Source: Antitrichia curtipendula
Taxonomy: Eukaryota > Streptophyta > Bryopsida > Hypnales > Leucodontaceae
Assembly: GCA_951230915.1 (NCBI GenBank)
Contig: OX579633.1
Span: forward strand, 56,062,029-56,126,028
Reading direction: 5' to 3'
DNA: 64,000 bases
Made by a program: the position numbers and the translations under genes
Shown here: piece by piece, positions 10,902 through 20,696 of the stretch
Position numbering within the stretch: position 1 is the stretch's first letter
How the letters are laid out: the number at the start of each line of letters is the position of its first letter
The notes under the pieces: model-generated
Told to the model about the DNA's origin: nothing
Seen by the model: the letters and a program-made list of their open reading frames with translations, nothing else
Database searches by the model: none

Positions 10902-12654
10902 AATGGGCGAACAATTGGATGAGCTCTAGGGCCATGTTGGAGTTCTGTATTTCCGCTTCCATTAATTTTGACCTAATTCTGTCCAACCCCGTTCATACAT
11001 GCTACTTGCTTGTTTGGCACGGCTACAAAACTTGGTGTGAGTTATTATAGGAAGCTAATTAATGATACTAGGGTCTAGGAAGTAAGGTAGGAGGGGGTCT
11101 TTCAATAATGCAACAATAATACCAGCTCATTTGTAATTTGGGGGAGTTTAAAACTTTGAATTCTTCACATATTTCTCAGTAAATTTTCCTTAAAATTGAA
11201 ATGGAATTGGCTACTACCACAAGTTGTTTCATATTTGGACTTTCTTGGAATTGGGTATGGAGTATAAATTTTGAAGTTGGAATGACAAAAGACTCTCAAG
11301 GCGTTTCCCTCATGATATATTCATTGTTTGTAAATTGAAAAAAGCAATATGTACCTTTGTGTTAGAGAACGCTTCTAGAGTGAAGTAATTTTGGATCACC
11401 TACCTTCCATTTACACTAAGGAAAAATATCTTAATTATGAAACTGAGCAACAAAATAACTTTGTTAAGGTATCCTTTTACAACCACAATTCTTGTCATTA
11501 TGAATGACAAGATAAAGTTTGCTTGCTAGAACAATGTCACCGTTGGAATTATTGTGTTTCAATTCCATCTTAGAGCTATTAACGATTTAAATTTTTTTAA
11601 TCTTCAACCTACTTCTACTTAATATTTTTTTAAAGAATGATAATCAAGTGAGGTTTTTTTAGGATTTTTTTGAATTCCTAGACTTTCTACTCAATTCTTT
11701 TAAGAAAAAACTAAATTCAAAGTTTGAATTCAGAAAAAATTCTACAAATGGCGGTCAAAGTCATTTGAAATTGCACGCAAGCATTCAAAAAAAAATACAA
11801 CTTTGAATGCTAATATCTTCCAATTTGTATAGTCAAAATTCATAAAAAATTTCCATACAATTTCAAATAGATAAAGTACAAAATCCTACAATTAGATTCT
11901 AATTTATTTTTCTTTATTGAACATAGTAGAAATGGTAGTCTTGAGAGTTTTTTGACAAAAAATTGCCTTGGTCCTTTAGGAATTAATCCTTGAAATACCA
12001 AGGGGTTAGGACAATATACAAATGTGTTTGTAAAATATAAGTTCTATATTTTTTTTGAAGTTTGCATCATTATGATATACATTTATTACATATCAACTTG
12101 TGTACCTTATTGCATGCAATCCAAATTTGCTAATGCTGCAAGAACACTTTGTAAGGCTCCTATTGCTCACTCATGCAAACTACATGCTTTGATGCTAACT
12201 CAATACCGTGAGTCACTGCAATTTTGATTCGAGTCTTTAAGTGTGGGTGAGGCTTTTGAGTGGAACATCACATTCATATTCTTAGTTGGAATTGCTGTGA
12301 AATCTTAAAACTTAGGAGATATACAATAGTCAAATATGTTCCTATGGTCCAAAGAGAATCAATTGAATCAAGATTTGCTTCAAAACCAATCTAAAACACA
12401 ATACAATATATAAAGTAATGCTCACCATGACAATTTTAATGATTTACAAATGAGCCTGAAATACACTAGATTTTGGAGAGAAAATCACATTAGAAATTCA
12501 TTTAAAAAAACTGTAGAGTATATTTTGAGAAGAGATAAATCGATTAGGGTTATGCATGTTAGACCATTCAAACCCATATTTATTTGATGACTAGTTTTTT
12601 ATAGAGAGTTGAAAGATTCTCATAGTTTTAACTCCCTCATGATCAAACATTATA
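10902..12654. repeat. AT-rich DNA with a degenerate TTAA-family element (copy B)
   Basis: Between roughly 11510 and 11982 the sequence resembles the TTAA-flanked elements at 13619-14612 and 36530-37463. Shared landmarks are TTGCTAGAACAATGTCACCG, CAATTCCAT, CCTACTTCTACTTAA, a block about 'atatctt..aat..gt..ggtcaaaa', and the end CCTTTAGGAA followed by TTAA at 11983-11986. The other end was not located, so this copy is probably truncated or too diverged. The remaining sequence to 12654 holds no supported gene. Confidence 0.5.
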
Positions 12655-13553
12655 ATCTTTCAATCCTTAAATGATATTATTGTGTTTTCTTTTCCTATGT
12701 GATCTCTAACATGTCTAGTCTTGATTGGATTGTTTATTGTGTTTGCTGCTTTTTTGATAGCAAAGATTAATTCACTTGATTTTCATTGAACTAAAGATCT
12801 TCTTGTAATTGCCTCCAATGATGATTCTATACATCTTTATGATATAGCTACTGCTTTGTAAGTTTTCTTTTTTTCGTCCACTGGAAGAAGTATTAATTTT
12901 ATTCTCATGTTATTTTCCTATCATATTTTTCTTCATATACTAATATCACTTGCAATTGTGCATTCTAGTCTTTTGTTGATCTCTTGATGAGATTACTAGT
13001 AGAATTTAAAAATTGTATTTGCTTATGCCTATTGCCCAAGCAGGTCGCTAAAAATAATTCACAGTAAAAAGTATGGAGTAGACCAAATTCGTTTCACTTG
13101 TAATACTAGTGTGATAATTTATTTTTCACAAAAGGAATGGGATGGTAAGGTCACCATTATCCATCTCAATGTTGTTAGAGGATGGCAATCTTGTGACAAC
13201 AATTGTCTATAAAGAAGAATGTATGTTGAGTTGACGTTGTCAATTGGGGATTTTGTAAAGTCTAATTGATGATTCTTTAAATGGGGGGATGGGAGAGAAC
13301 TAATCTTGGCAAGTAGCACAAAACTCTCCTATTAAAAATAACTTTTGTTGTCAAAGAGGCTTGCACTGGATGTGGATGCAAGAAGGACTCATCAAATGTA
13401 AATACTAAATAAGTAACCAGATAGTTCAAGTTATGCAATTATACACCTTCTTTGTTCTATAGGGTACAATGATTTTTTTCACAAATGCAATACATTTGCA
13501 ACTTGCTTCAATATATGATTTTGTTGGTGATTCTCTGGAGCTCACACGTCTTG
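12655..13553 (+). pseudogene. WDR82/SWD2-like gene fragment, duplicated copy 2
   Basis: This is a paralogue of the block at 8291-9112. Exon 12761-12857 follows tttgatag and reads INSLDFH, then a TGA where copy 1 has CGA (Arg). It continues TKDLLVIASNDDSIHLYDIA and ends at GTAAGT. Exon 13044 onward follows aagcag and reads LKIIHSKKYGVDQIRFTCNT, then SVIIYFSQK. The SNDDSIHLYD block, complete here, supports a WD40 blade of the WDR82/Swd2 type. The nonsense codon and absence of other blades make it a pseudogene fragment. The 3' third (13228-13553) is the non-coding repeat also present at 6930-7240. Confidence 0.72.
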
Positions 13554-13565
13554 TTTCCATTGATA

Positions 13566-13592
13566 TATATATATATATATAATATAAACTTT
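13566..13592. repeat. AT dinucleotide microsatellite
   Basis: An uninterrupted AT/TA run of about ten units lies just upstream of the TTAA element. Confidence 0.85.
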
Positions 13593-13618
13593 TTTAAAGC
13601 TTCTTTAATGAATATTAA

Positions 13619-14612
13619 CTCCTAAAAGACCGTTGTCCCTTCGGGGGACAAATGGGATTTTGGGCAAGTGCCTACGGGCTGAATTTTTGTCGTGATTTTT
13701 TGAAACTTTTTTTGAAGATAGAAAAATTGATAAGCTTTGAGTGAATATAATTTTTTTCACAATCGGTGCTTGGGAACAACAGTTTTGACCAAATAAGCTC
13801 AAAATAGGGGACGGGGGATGGCCTGGGCAGCAAAAAAAAATTGAATTCAGATTTTTTTTCTTGAAATTAAATTTCTTGAAATTAAATTTATTGAAATTAA
13901 ATTTATTGAATTTGAATTTTTTTTTCTCCTTTTTTTCTCATAAAAAAATATATATATATATTTCTATCTGGAAAGCTTTGATTCATTTCATTTGGATTTG
14001 TTATGAAAAAGTAATGGACATTTTTGTTTTTTGGGTAGTTAGAGCATCTTCTTGAAAAAAATAACTTGTAGGATTCATTTCTGAATGAAATTTTTCAAAT
14101 TTTTCAATTTTTTTTTTGCATGGTTTAGTTTACTTGCTAGAACAATCTCACCATTGGTATTAGTGCATTTTAATTCCATTTAAAATATATGAATATTTTA
14201 GATTTTCCTTCTATCTTGTACCTACTTCTACTTAACAGTTTTTTTAAGAATGATAATTAAGCTTTTTTGAATTTTTCTTTTTAACCTAGACTCTCAACTC
14301 AATTCTCTACTATAAAGATTTAAAGGTCAAAATGCTGTAGTGCAAAAAATTTAAGTTAAAAATGTTTAAAGTCAAGAATTCTAGTCCCGCAATGTGCTGA
14401 AAAACTTATTTTTTTCACTTTAAATGCAGATATCTTGCAATCTGTGTGGTCAAAAATTCTAAAAAAATTTCCACACATTCCTATACTAGTTATGTGTAAT
14501 ATCCTACGGTTAGAGTTCAAAAAAATCATTTTTCAAATTTGTTTACTCTTTGCTATAGAAATGGCAGTTTAGAGTGTTTTTTTGCAGAGAAAAGGACTTG
14601 GGCGTGTAGGGG
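13619..14612. mobile_element. piggyBac-like non-autonomous element, copy A, TTAA-flanked
   Basis: The 994-bp segment starts CTCCTAAAAGACC and ends GTGTAGGGG. It is bounded by TTAA at 13615-13618 and again at 14613-14616. Terminal repeats are short and imperfect (about 9 of 13 positions). A sequence at about 14842-14935 matches the two flanks joined across a single TTAA, that is, an unoccupied relative of the insertion site. TTAA target duplication and C-rich short termini are the hallmarks of the piggyBac superfamily. No transposase is encoded: the interior is AT-rich, with a 15-bp tandem repeat at 13861-13910. The element would depend on a transposase from elsewhere. Confidence 0.68.
13861..13912. 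repeat. 15-bp tandem repeat
   Basis: TTGAAATTAAATTTC/A is repeated about 3.5 times. The open frame it creates (Leu/Asn/Lys-rich) is a by-product, not a gene. Confidence 0.85.
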
Positions 14613-14616
14613 TTAA

Positions 14617-15754
14617 TTGGATTAAATTCACTTTTCACAACATTTATTGTCAACCTAATGGATGGTTGAGCGCTTAAGAGTTAATCCATCAAGGTTCCAT
14701 CTAAAAATAGTTAAAGCTATTTTTAAAATTTATAATGAAATGATCAAAATTCCTTCAACATATCTATATCATTGAATTATACAAATCATTCTTATTCCTT
14801 CTATTACTATAAATATTACTCCAAGTATATATTTATTTGGATGCTTCTTCAATGAATATTAATTGGATGAAGTGCAATTTTCAAAACATTCATTATAGAC
14901 TAGGTGGATGTCTAAATACTAAAGAGGTACAATGTGCATATCTTCTGTGATTTAATAGTCAAATTTTGAACTAACAATTTACAAAGATACATTTTAATTG
15001 CTCCTTATCTTTGAGTCTTGATGGTGAGTGATCAAGTGTAGCCCACCCATACAATAATTAACTACTAAATGCCCAATCAACCACTTTGTAACAGCTATCC
15101 AACTTCAGAGGATGCTTGGTTTTAAAATAATAATAAAATTTATATTTCGTATTTTTTCATGTAACTTCTCAAGCTGTGTTTTTATAACAAAATAAAACTT
15201 ATAATTTAAACCAAAAATCCACCTTGAGTGATTTTTCAGAGTCAAATGTAACACATCTAAAACTACTCACTATTGATTTTTTTCGGAGGGAAACCTAGCC
15301 AATCAAAGGCCATCCTAAGAGAATTTTTTTATAAGTCAACAAATTAGGAAGAGTTTGATTGGTTGGAGTAGGTACTCAATAGACATATTCAAGTGAAATT
15401 TATGATTTTTTTTTATGTACCTTCCTTAATTGCCAAGCTACAAAAAATCTTCTATTGCTCCAATTCTTGAGAAAATTAGCATAAGTGTTCCTAATTATTT
15501 ATAATTCTAAGTGTTCACAAAAGGAAAATTCTTCTTTTAAGAAAATTCTTTTATAAAGATTTGAAATATGGTCCCCCAAAATCATTTTACCAAGGAAAAA
15601 AACTGTTGTTTTTCAAAAATCAAACTTTGATTGAAGATATCTCAAAATCTAAATGGTCAAAGTCTTCAAAAATTGGATGGTGGACTAACTTGGTAGTAAT
15701 GAAAAAATTCTATAATTAGATTTTCCACAAAATGATTCTAAAATAAATCAATTA
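14617..15754. other. AT-rich repeat-derived DNA; includes the empty-site paralogue
   Basis: The stretch 14842-14935 is a diverged duplicate of the flanks of the TTAA element (see that entry). Positions 15440-15740 vaguely resemble the interior of the same element family. No coding region is supported. Confidence 0.5.
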
Positions 15755-15756
15755 TA

Positions 15757-16837
15757 TTCCCTTCGTCCCAAAATGATCTTCCTATTGTAAAAAAAAAGGG
15801 GATTGGTGGGCAATTTTCCACATTCTATAGCAACTACAATAGCCAAATCCTTGAAAATAGAGAGCTCAATCTAATTCATCCTCTCACATTGTAGGCATAA
15901 ATCAACTTATTCCACACATCCAAAATCACTCACTTGAAAGTTGCACATGGTCCAAAATCATTGGCATGGCAATGCTTTCAAGCCAAGTCAAACTATTTTC
16001 AAAGTCTCAATGTGCAATTGATACTATACATAGTCCAAATCTTACAATAAGAAATTGAATGGGCCTTTACTGAGCAATTGAGTGGCTACCAATACTCCTT
16101 GAAAATGCTTCCAAAGTCCAATTTTAAACACTCCAAAATTACACTTTGAAAACTAATTCAAAACTGGGGGAAAGCATGCTACGGTCTACCTACTTTGGCA
16201 CATTCAATAAAAAAATGTAAATAAAGTTTTTAACACTTTGGATTCTTGGTGAAGAAAGCTAATAAGATTCTATAGGTGGGCCAAATTTTTATCTTCTTTA
16301 ATTTGTCTTGAAATTAATTTTTTAAGACATTTGTTTGTTTTTATTTATTATGTTGTTTAACTCATCTTATTGTTTAATTCCACAATATATCTTGTAGAAG
16401 GTACTAAATAATAAGAAAATTAGGCCCACTTGTAAAATCTTGCTAGTTTCTTCCTCCAACCAATTCAAATATAAAAATTTATATTTCAAGTAAAAAAATT
16501 AAATTAAAACTAAAACATGTATATTAGTGAATAAAACTAGATATTGAATACAAATTAAAAAATGCGCTTGGATCCTAGAATACATTCTTAATATCCATCA
16601 TCACAACAAATTTATGCATGTAATTTTCCTCATTTATGTACACTTAAAATAAATTAGTTCCTCAAATGTGACACCGTGACATCAAAAGTGGTAGACCGTA
16701 GCATGCTTTCACCCAACTCTTGTTACAAGAGTGCATCAAACTCTACTTCCAACTCAAAATATGATTTAAAAAATGTTATTTCCAACCTTAATAAAAGCAT
16801 TTTGTCCAACATGACGATCATTTGGGAACAAAGGGAG
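15757..16837. mobile_element. Stowaway/mariner-like inverted-repeat element, TA-flanked
   Basis: The left end reads TTCCCTTCGTCCCAAAATGA and the right end, read on the minus strand, CTCCCTTTGTTCCCAAATGA. Similarity continues for about 30 bases. Both ends are next to TA (15755-15756 and 16838-16839). The terminus CTCCCTYYGTYCC is characteristic of plant Stowaway MITEs and their mariner-like relatives. At 1081 bp it is long for a MITE, partly because another element is nested inside. No transposase frame is visible. Confidence 0.65.
16166..16714. mobile_element. Nested inverted-repeat element inside the Stowaway-like element
   Basis: The left end GGGGGAAAGCATGCTACGGT and the right end (minus strand) GGGTGAAAGCATGCTACGGT form 25-bp terminal repeats with one mismatch. 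AACT sits directly outside both ends (16162-16165 and 16715-16718), which could be a target duplication. No coding sequence is present. Superfamily is unclear, since a 4-bp duplication is not typical of the common plant groups. Confidence 0.62.
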
Positions 16838-17008
16838 TACTTCCATTTTAGAATCAACAATTGAGAGGTGATTATGGAGGGAAGAAATCCCTTGGGCAAA
16901 TAGGAATCAAAGAAAGCCCTTATCATTGTCATATGAAATTTAGAGGATGTTTTATGTATGAAACTCAATGTACTAGATGCAACTTTCTTATGAGATTCAA
17001 ATTATGTA

Positions 17009-17147
17009 AGGTGAAGACACCCTAAACTATCCCTATATTCAATTTCATTATGATGTACCAAAGGTGCACATTTTCATAGTAAGAATGTACTGTATTGGTA
17101 CATGGTGATGGAATTGGGTACAAGGACAGTTTAGGGTGTTTCCACCT
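17009..17147. mobile_element. 139-bp MITE, TA-flanked
   Basis: The left end AGGTGAAGACACCCTAAACT and the right end (minus strand) AGGTGGAAACACCCTAAACT are near-identical. Complementarity continues toward the centre, through GTACCA on one side and TGGTACA on the other. TA lies on both sides (17007-17008 and 17148-17149). Size, structure and flanks fit a Tc1/mariner-derived MITE. It lies in the 3' flank of the HAD-hydrolase gene. Confidence 0.7.
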
Positions 17148-17149
17148 TA

Positions 17150-17656
17150 ATGATTTCATATGATGTAATGAGGGTTTTGGTTTAAAAAAATCAACTAGGG
17201 CTTGACATTGCTACGTACAACTATCAATGATTCTCAGTCATTCCAAAGTAATGACCCTCCCCCTCAAAAAATAAAATAAAATAGAATTGAACTGTGCAAA
17301 AGTCCAGATTTGAAAAACTGAAAATCAGGGCAGCTGGGAAAAAATTGGAGCTCACTGGGGGAAAAAAATTCCATTCCTTTGCTAAAAAATTGATAGCATC
17401 AGAATGGTAGGTGGTTCAAGTGGTGTAACTTTCCATCCAAAACCTCAGACCCCATGATAGGGAAATAAAAATTGTCCAACATGCATATCCAAAGTTAAAA
17501 AAGATGAACAAACTATGAATAACCTAGAAATGAAGCTTTTGATAAACCAATGGATACAACAACTAGGCATAATTGCACATGAAATGCAGGAATGTAGAGA
17601 TCCAATCTTGTGATGTGCTTGCTGGTTGAGATAGGAAACTAGTGGCACATAATCCG
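17150..17656. other. Downstream region of the HAD-hydrolase gene
   Basis: No gene is supported. The 67-codon minus-strand frame at 17445-17648 lies immediately downstream of the HAD stop codon and is probably 3' untranslated sequence. Confidence 0.4.
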
Positions 17657-20008
17657 CTACCGCACTGTTCGAGTAGCAGGTTGCAAAATGCGGTCTGCAA
17701 GCTCTTCAAATGACGTTACATCCACCTTCCAAAGCCTGTCATCAAGTATCAATTAAATTCACAACTGGAAACAGTAGAGTTAAAAGCGCAAGAACACCTC
17801 CCCGTGACCACCTCCTCATCTCAAAAGCATGCATCAGATATGATTAAAAGATGTCCAACAGCACTAGGCGAAGATGGTGGATTAGCTGAGCGTACCATGA
17901 TTCTAAACCTGCAGCCAAGGCACCTTGCTTATCATTTGCCGAGTCGTCGCCGACATGCACAGCTACTTTTGCATCGACACATAGTTCATCTGAAAGCACA
18001 GCAAGTAGCATATTTTTCAGAGTACTGAAACCAGACGTTAAAAATATGACTGTAAAAATAAATAGAGGAAAAAAAGCAAGTTTCTCAAGTTCATTGTCGA
18101 CGTCCAGTGAATCTTCACTGGTTAAAAGATGCCAGTCAGACAAAAAAACATACTCAAAGCAGCTTCAAATATCTCTGGAGATGGCTTCTCATAACCAATT
18201 TCTGCCGAAATAATCAGTGCATCAAACCTGCCCTTGCCCGCAAAAGTCATGAGAGGAACTCGTCAGCGGATACAAGATAAAGAAACATATTGAAGTAGCG
18301 CAAGTGTGATAATAAATACTATTATCTTCCGTCACATTCAATTGAAAATATTGCTAATGATTCATGAGAAGCTTGGTGGAAGATAGCATGCTTTGCATAA
18401 ACGAAAACCGGAAAAGAGCCTTACAAAGTGTCAACCTGCAAGTCCCGCAAGATGGGTCGTAACCTTGAATCGAAATTAGACACCACAGCCAGCTTTACTA
18501 CACGACCAAAGGAGCAAATCGTTAGCCAAGAACGACAGGAATATCAAATATCACAATATTTGTTTTCAACGAGTCACAACGAGCTGCGAGACTTCATTCG
18601 TCATATCATCCTCCAAACTAACCTCCCGCATTGCGAAGTCGTGTAAGTGCTTCAGGTGCTCCACTGGCTAATTTCCATGCATCGCCCCTGGCAAAATGCT
18701 GTCATGAAACCTCCATCAATATAAAAGTAATTAAAATCCAAAACGGGTGAACGGAACATTGAAATGCAAATTGAGATTGTAGAGGAGCTTACTTGGTAGA
18801 GTTCCTCAAAGTAAGTCTCATCTGGACAGCCTGTTGCTGTAGCTACTGCGTATCGCCAGAAAGGCCTCCCATCTCCCTGCACATATGTATCATTAATGTC
18901 GACCATCACTTTGATCTTGTCAAAATAGTTAAATATACCTGCTTAGAACCTGCCCACCAGGGTAGACAGTAGCCCTGGGTCGCCTCCAAGGACACTAACC
19001 ACACAGAGAGCTTATCAAGGATGCCAAATTGAGTAGTGTAGAAAGACAAGCTTCACTAACCTCATAGCGTAGCCGCTCTGGCCATGGCTCAGAAAATGCT
19101 TTCTTGAAGCCCTTCTTGATATCACTCGCCGTAGCCTTAACACCTACACAAGTTACAAGCAAAATTTATAGTTGGCTACAACAAATATGACATTGCAGAA
19201 GGTAAAGTAGAAGAGTGCCGTCAAACCAAGACATAGAAGACCAGAACCAGGAAGAGATAACGATAATCCCCGAAGAACAAAATGCATGGTTATAAAATCA
19301 CCAATTCAATTGATCATATTGTGAAAAACATAACTGAGATGGGGTCAAATCTTATATCATAAGCATCACTGAAGAACAAAGCATGTGCTGATGAGAAAAC
19401 AAACAAAATGAAACAAAAAGTCTCACTCCATATGACCTACTCGAACTGCCAAAGACACATGAGGTGCGATCTGGGACTCTTGGTCCATTCTGGGGTTAAC
19501 CAACCGGAGAGGTTCTTCCGATGAAGCTCACAGTTGACATACATACATACATACATGAAGTGCCCTACGGTACTCTCTCTCTCCCATTCCATGTGACATC
19601 CAACACACCGTATTTGGCACCAATAAGGGCGTAGACTTCCGGCACGGGCTGAGACGTCTCCAACAAGGTGCCCCCAATATCCAGTAAAAGAGCTCCATAC
19701 GGGTGCAGAGGAGTCTGAGATGATTCATCACTCCCTGGAACGAACGAAGAGATCCATTCAGTTGTCGCATGAAACACACAAGCAAAGAATCATGTCTCGA
19801 GACAGTGATTGCGAATCATGGTGACAAGTCCAATTAAATTGCACCGAAACCCTACTGTAGGTACCTGACCTGAGGTGGAGGTGGCCGATCGCGAGGAGCA
19901 GGACGATCTAGGGCGCAGTCGGACCAGATTGGTGGACAGGCGGCCCCCGCAGGAGGTGACAGCAGGAGGCCACAACAACGTCGTCACCATGGCCCGGACC
20001 ATCGCCAT
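17657..20008 (-). CDS. HAD-superfamily hydrolase (HDHD3-like), 275 residues, 9 exons
   Basis: Exons on the minus strand are 20008-19870, 19734-19609, 19143-19061, 18876-18793, 18698-18623, 18497-18425, 18227-18154, 17989-17896 and 17735-17657. All have GT-AG borders and compatible phases, giving 275 residues. The first 45 residues are rich in Arg, Ser and Thr and could be an organelle-targeting peptide. Motif I is LLLDIGGTLL at about 62-71, with Asp65 as the expected nucleophile; DxGGTL is normal for this subfamily. Then come GDGRPFWRYAVATATGC, motif II VVSNFDSRLR, motif III in GYEKPSP and motif IV HVGDDSANDKQGA. This order and spacing match plant HDHD3-like proteins, whose substrates are mostly unknown. 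The gene is divergent from the methyltransferase at 20697. Start choice: ATGGCGATG at 20008, in phase with the core; longer upstream frames are not in phase with a better ATG. Confidence 0.92.
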
Positions 20009-20696
20009 AACTGATTTTAAGCTATTACTCCAAACTCCTGAACATGCAAACAAACGTAACTTACAGACAGTACGAATTGAACTGCACAAGTCGCCCGCCA
20101 ACTGAAGCAGCATCGAAAGCACTCGAGCACGATCCAAACGAATCGGGGAATTGGCTGACGGGAGAATTTGATGACCTGTGGGGCGAAAACCACCAATTCT
20201 TCAAGCACTCACACATCCACTCCACACCACCGAGCAAGCTTGGAACTGCACATTCTCAGCTCCTTCTCACTCGCACAACAAATTAGGGTTCATGAATGCG
20301 CACACGACGGTACTTCACGGCTCGACACACATGTCACCGATAGACAGATTCTAAAGAATCTTGGCAAGCTTGGAATCCAACAATCAGAGAAAGGAATCCG
20401 TTCATTCGATTGGATGTTCGGCCCAGTTGGGAATGAACTGAACTACTCTAAGTGAAGGAGTCAAGTCCTTTGTGTGGAGACATTCATCCGATTGGATGTT
20501 CGGTCCAGTTGGGAATGAACTGAACTACTCTAAGTGAAGCCCTTTGTGTGGAGAAATTCATCCGATTGGATGTTCTGTCCAGTTGGAAATGAAGCCCTTT
20601 GTGCGGAGACAGGTCCTATCTGCTGTTCTATCCAATTTGGTGTCCACGACTTGTTTTTCGCTTCTTGTGGGACCTCGTGCAGCGTCTCCTCTGGCT
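20009..20696. promoter_or_regulatory. Shared divergent promoter region
   Basis: The 688 bp between the start codons of the HAD hydrolase (minus) and the methyltransferase (plus) must contain both promoters and 5' leaders. No clear TATA box is assigned. A tandem repeat occupies 20408-20610 on the methyltransferase side. Whether the genes are co-regulated cannot be read from sequence. Confidence 0.55.
20408..20610. repeat. Tandem repeat, 74-82-bp unit, about 2.5 copies
   Basis: GATTGGATGTTCGG or a one-base variant occurs at 20408, 20490 and 20564. Each copy is followed by CCAGTTGG and then AATGAA, and CCCTTTGTGTGGAGA or a variant recurs between copies. It lies in the leader/promoter of the methyltransferase. 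Open frames through it come from the repeat length and are not taken as coding. Confidence 0.8.

Noticed and set aside
13861..14055. Open frame rich in Leu, Asn, Lys, Phe
   Set aside because: Produced by a 15-bp tandem repeat and T-rich sequence inside a mobile element.
18943..18999. Possible extra 57-bp exon in the HAD gene (minus strand, ending before GTATAT)
   Set aside because: Neighbouring exons join directly as LRYE and GDGRPFW, which is the family sequence; the acceptor for this piece is out of phase.
20544..20696. Upstream in-frame ATGs for the methyltransferase
   Set aside because: They lie in or next to the 74-82-bp tandem repeat; the ATG at 20697 gives a transit-peptide-like start.
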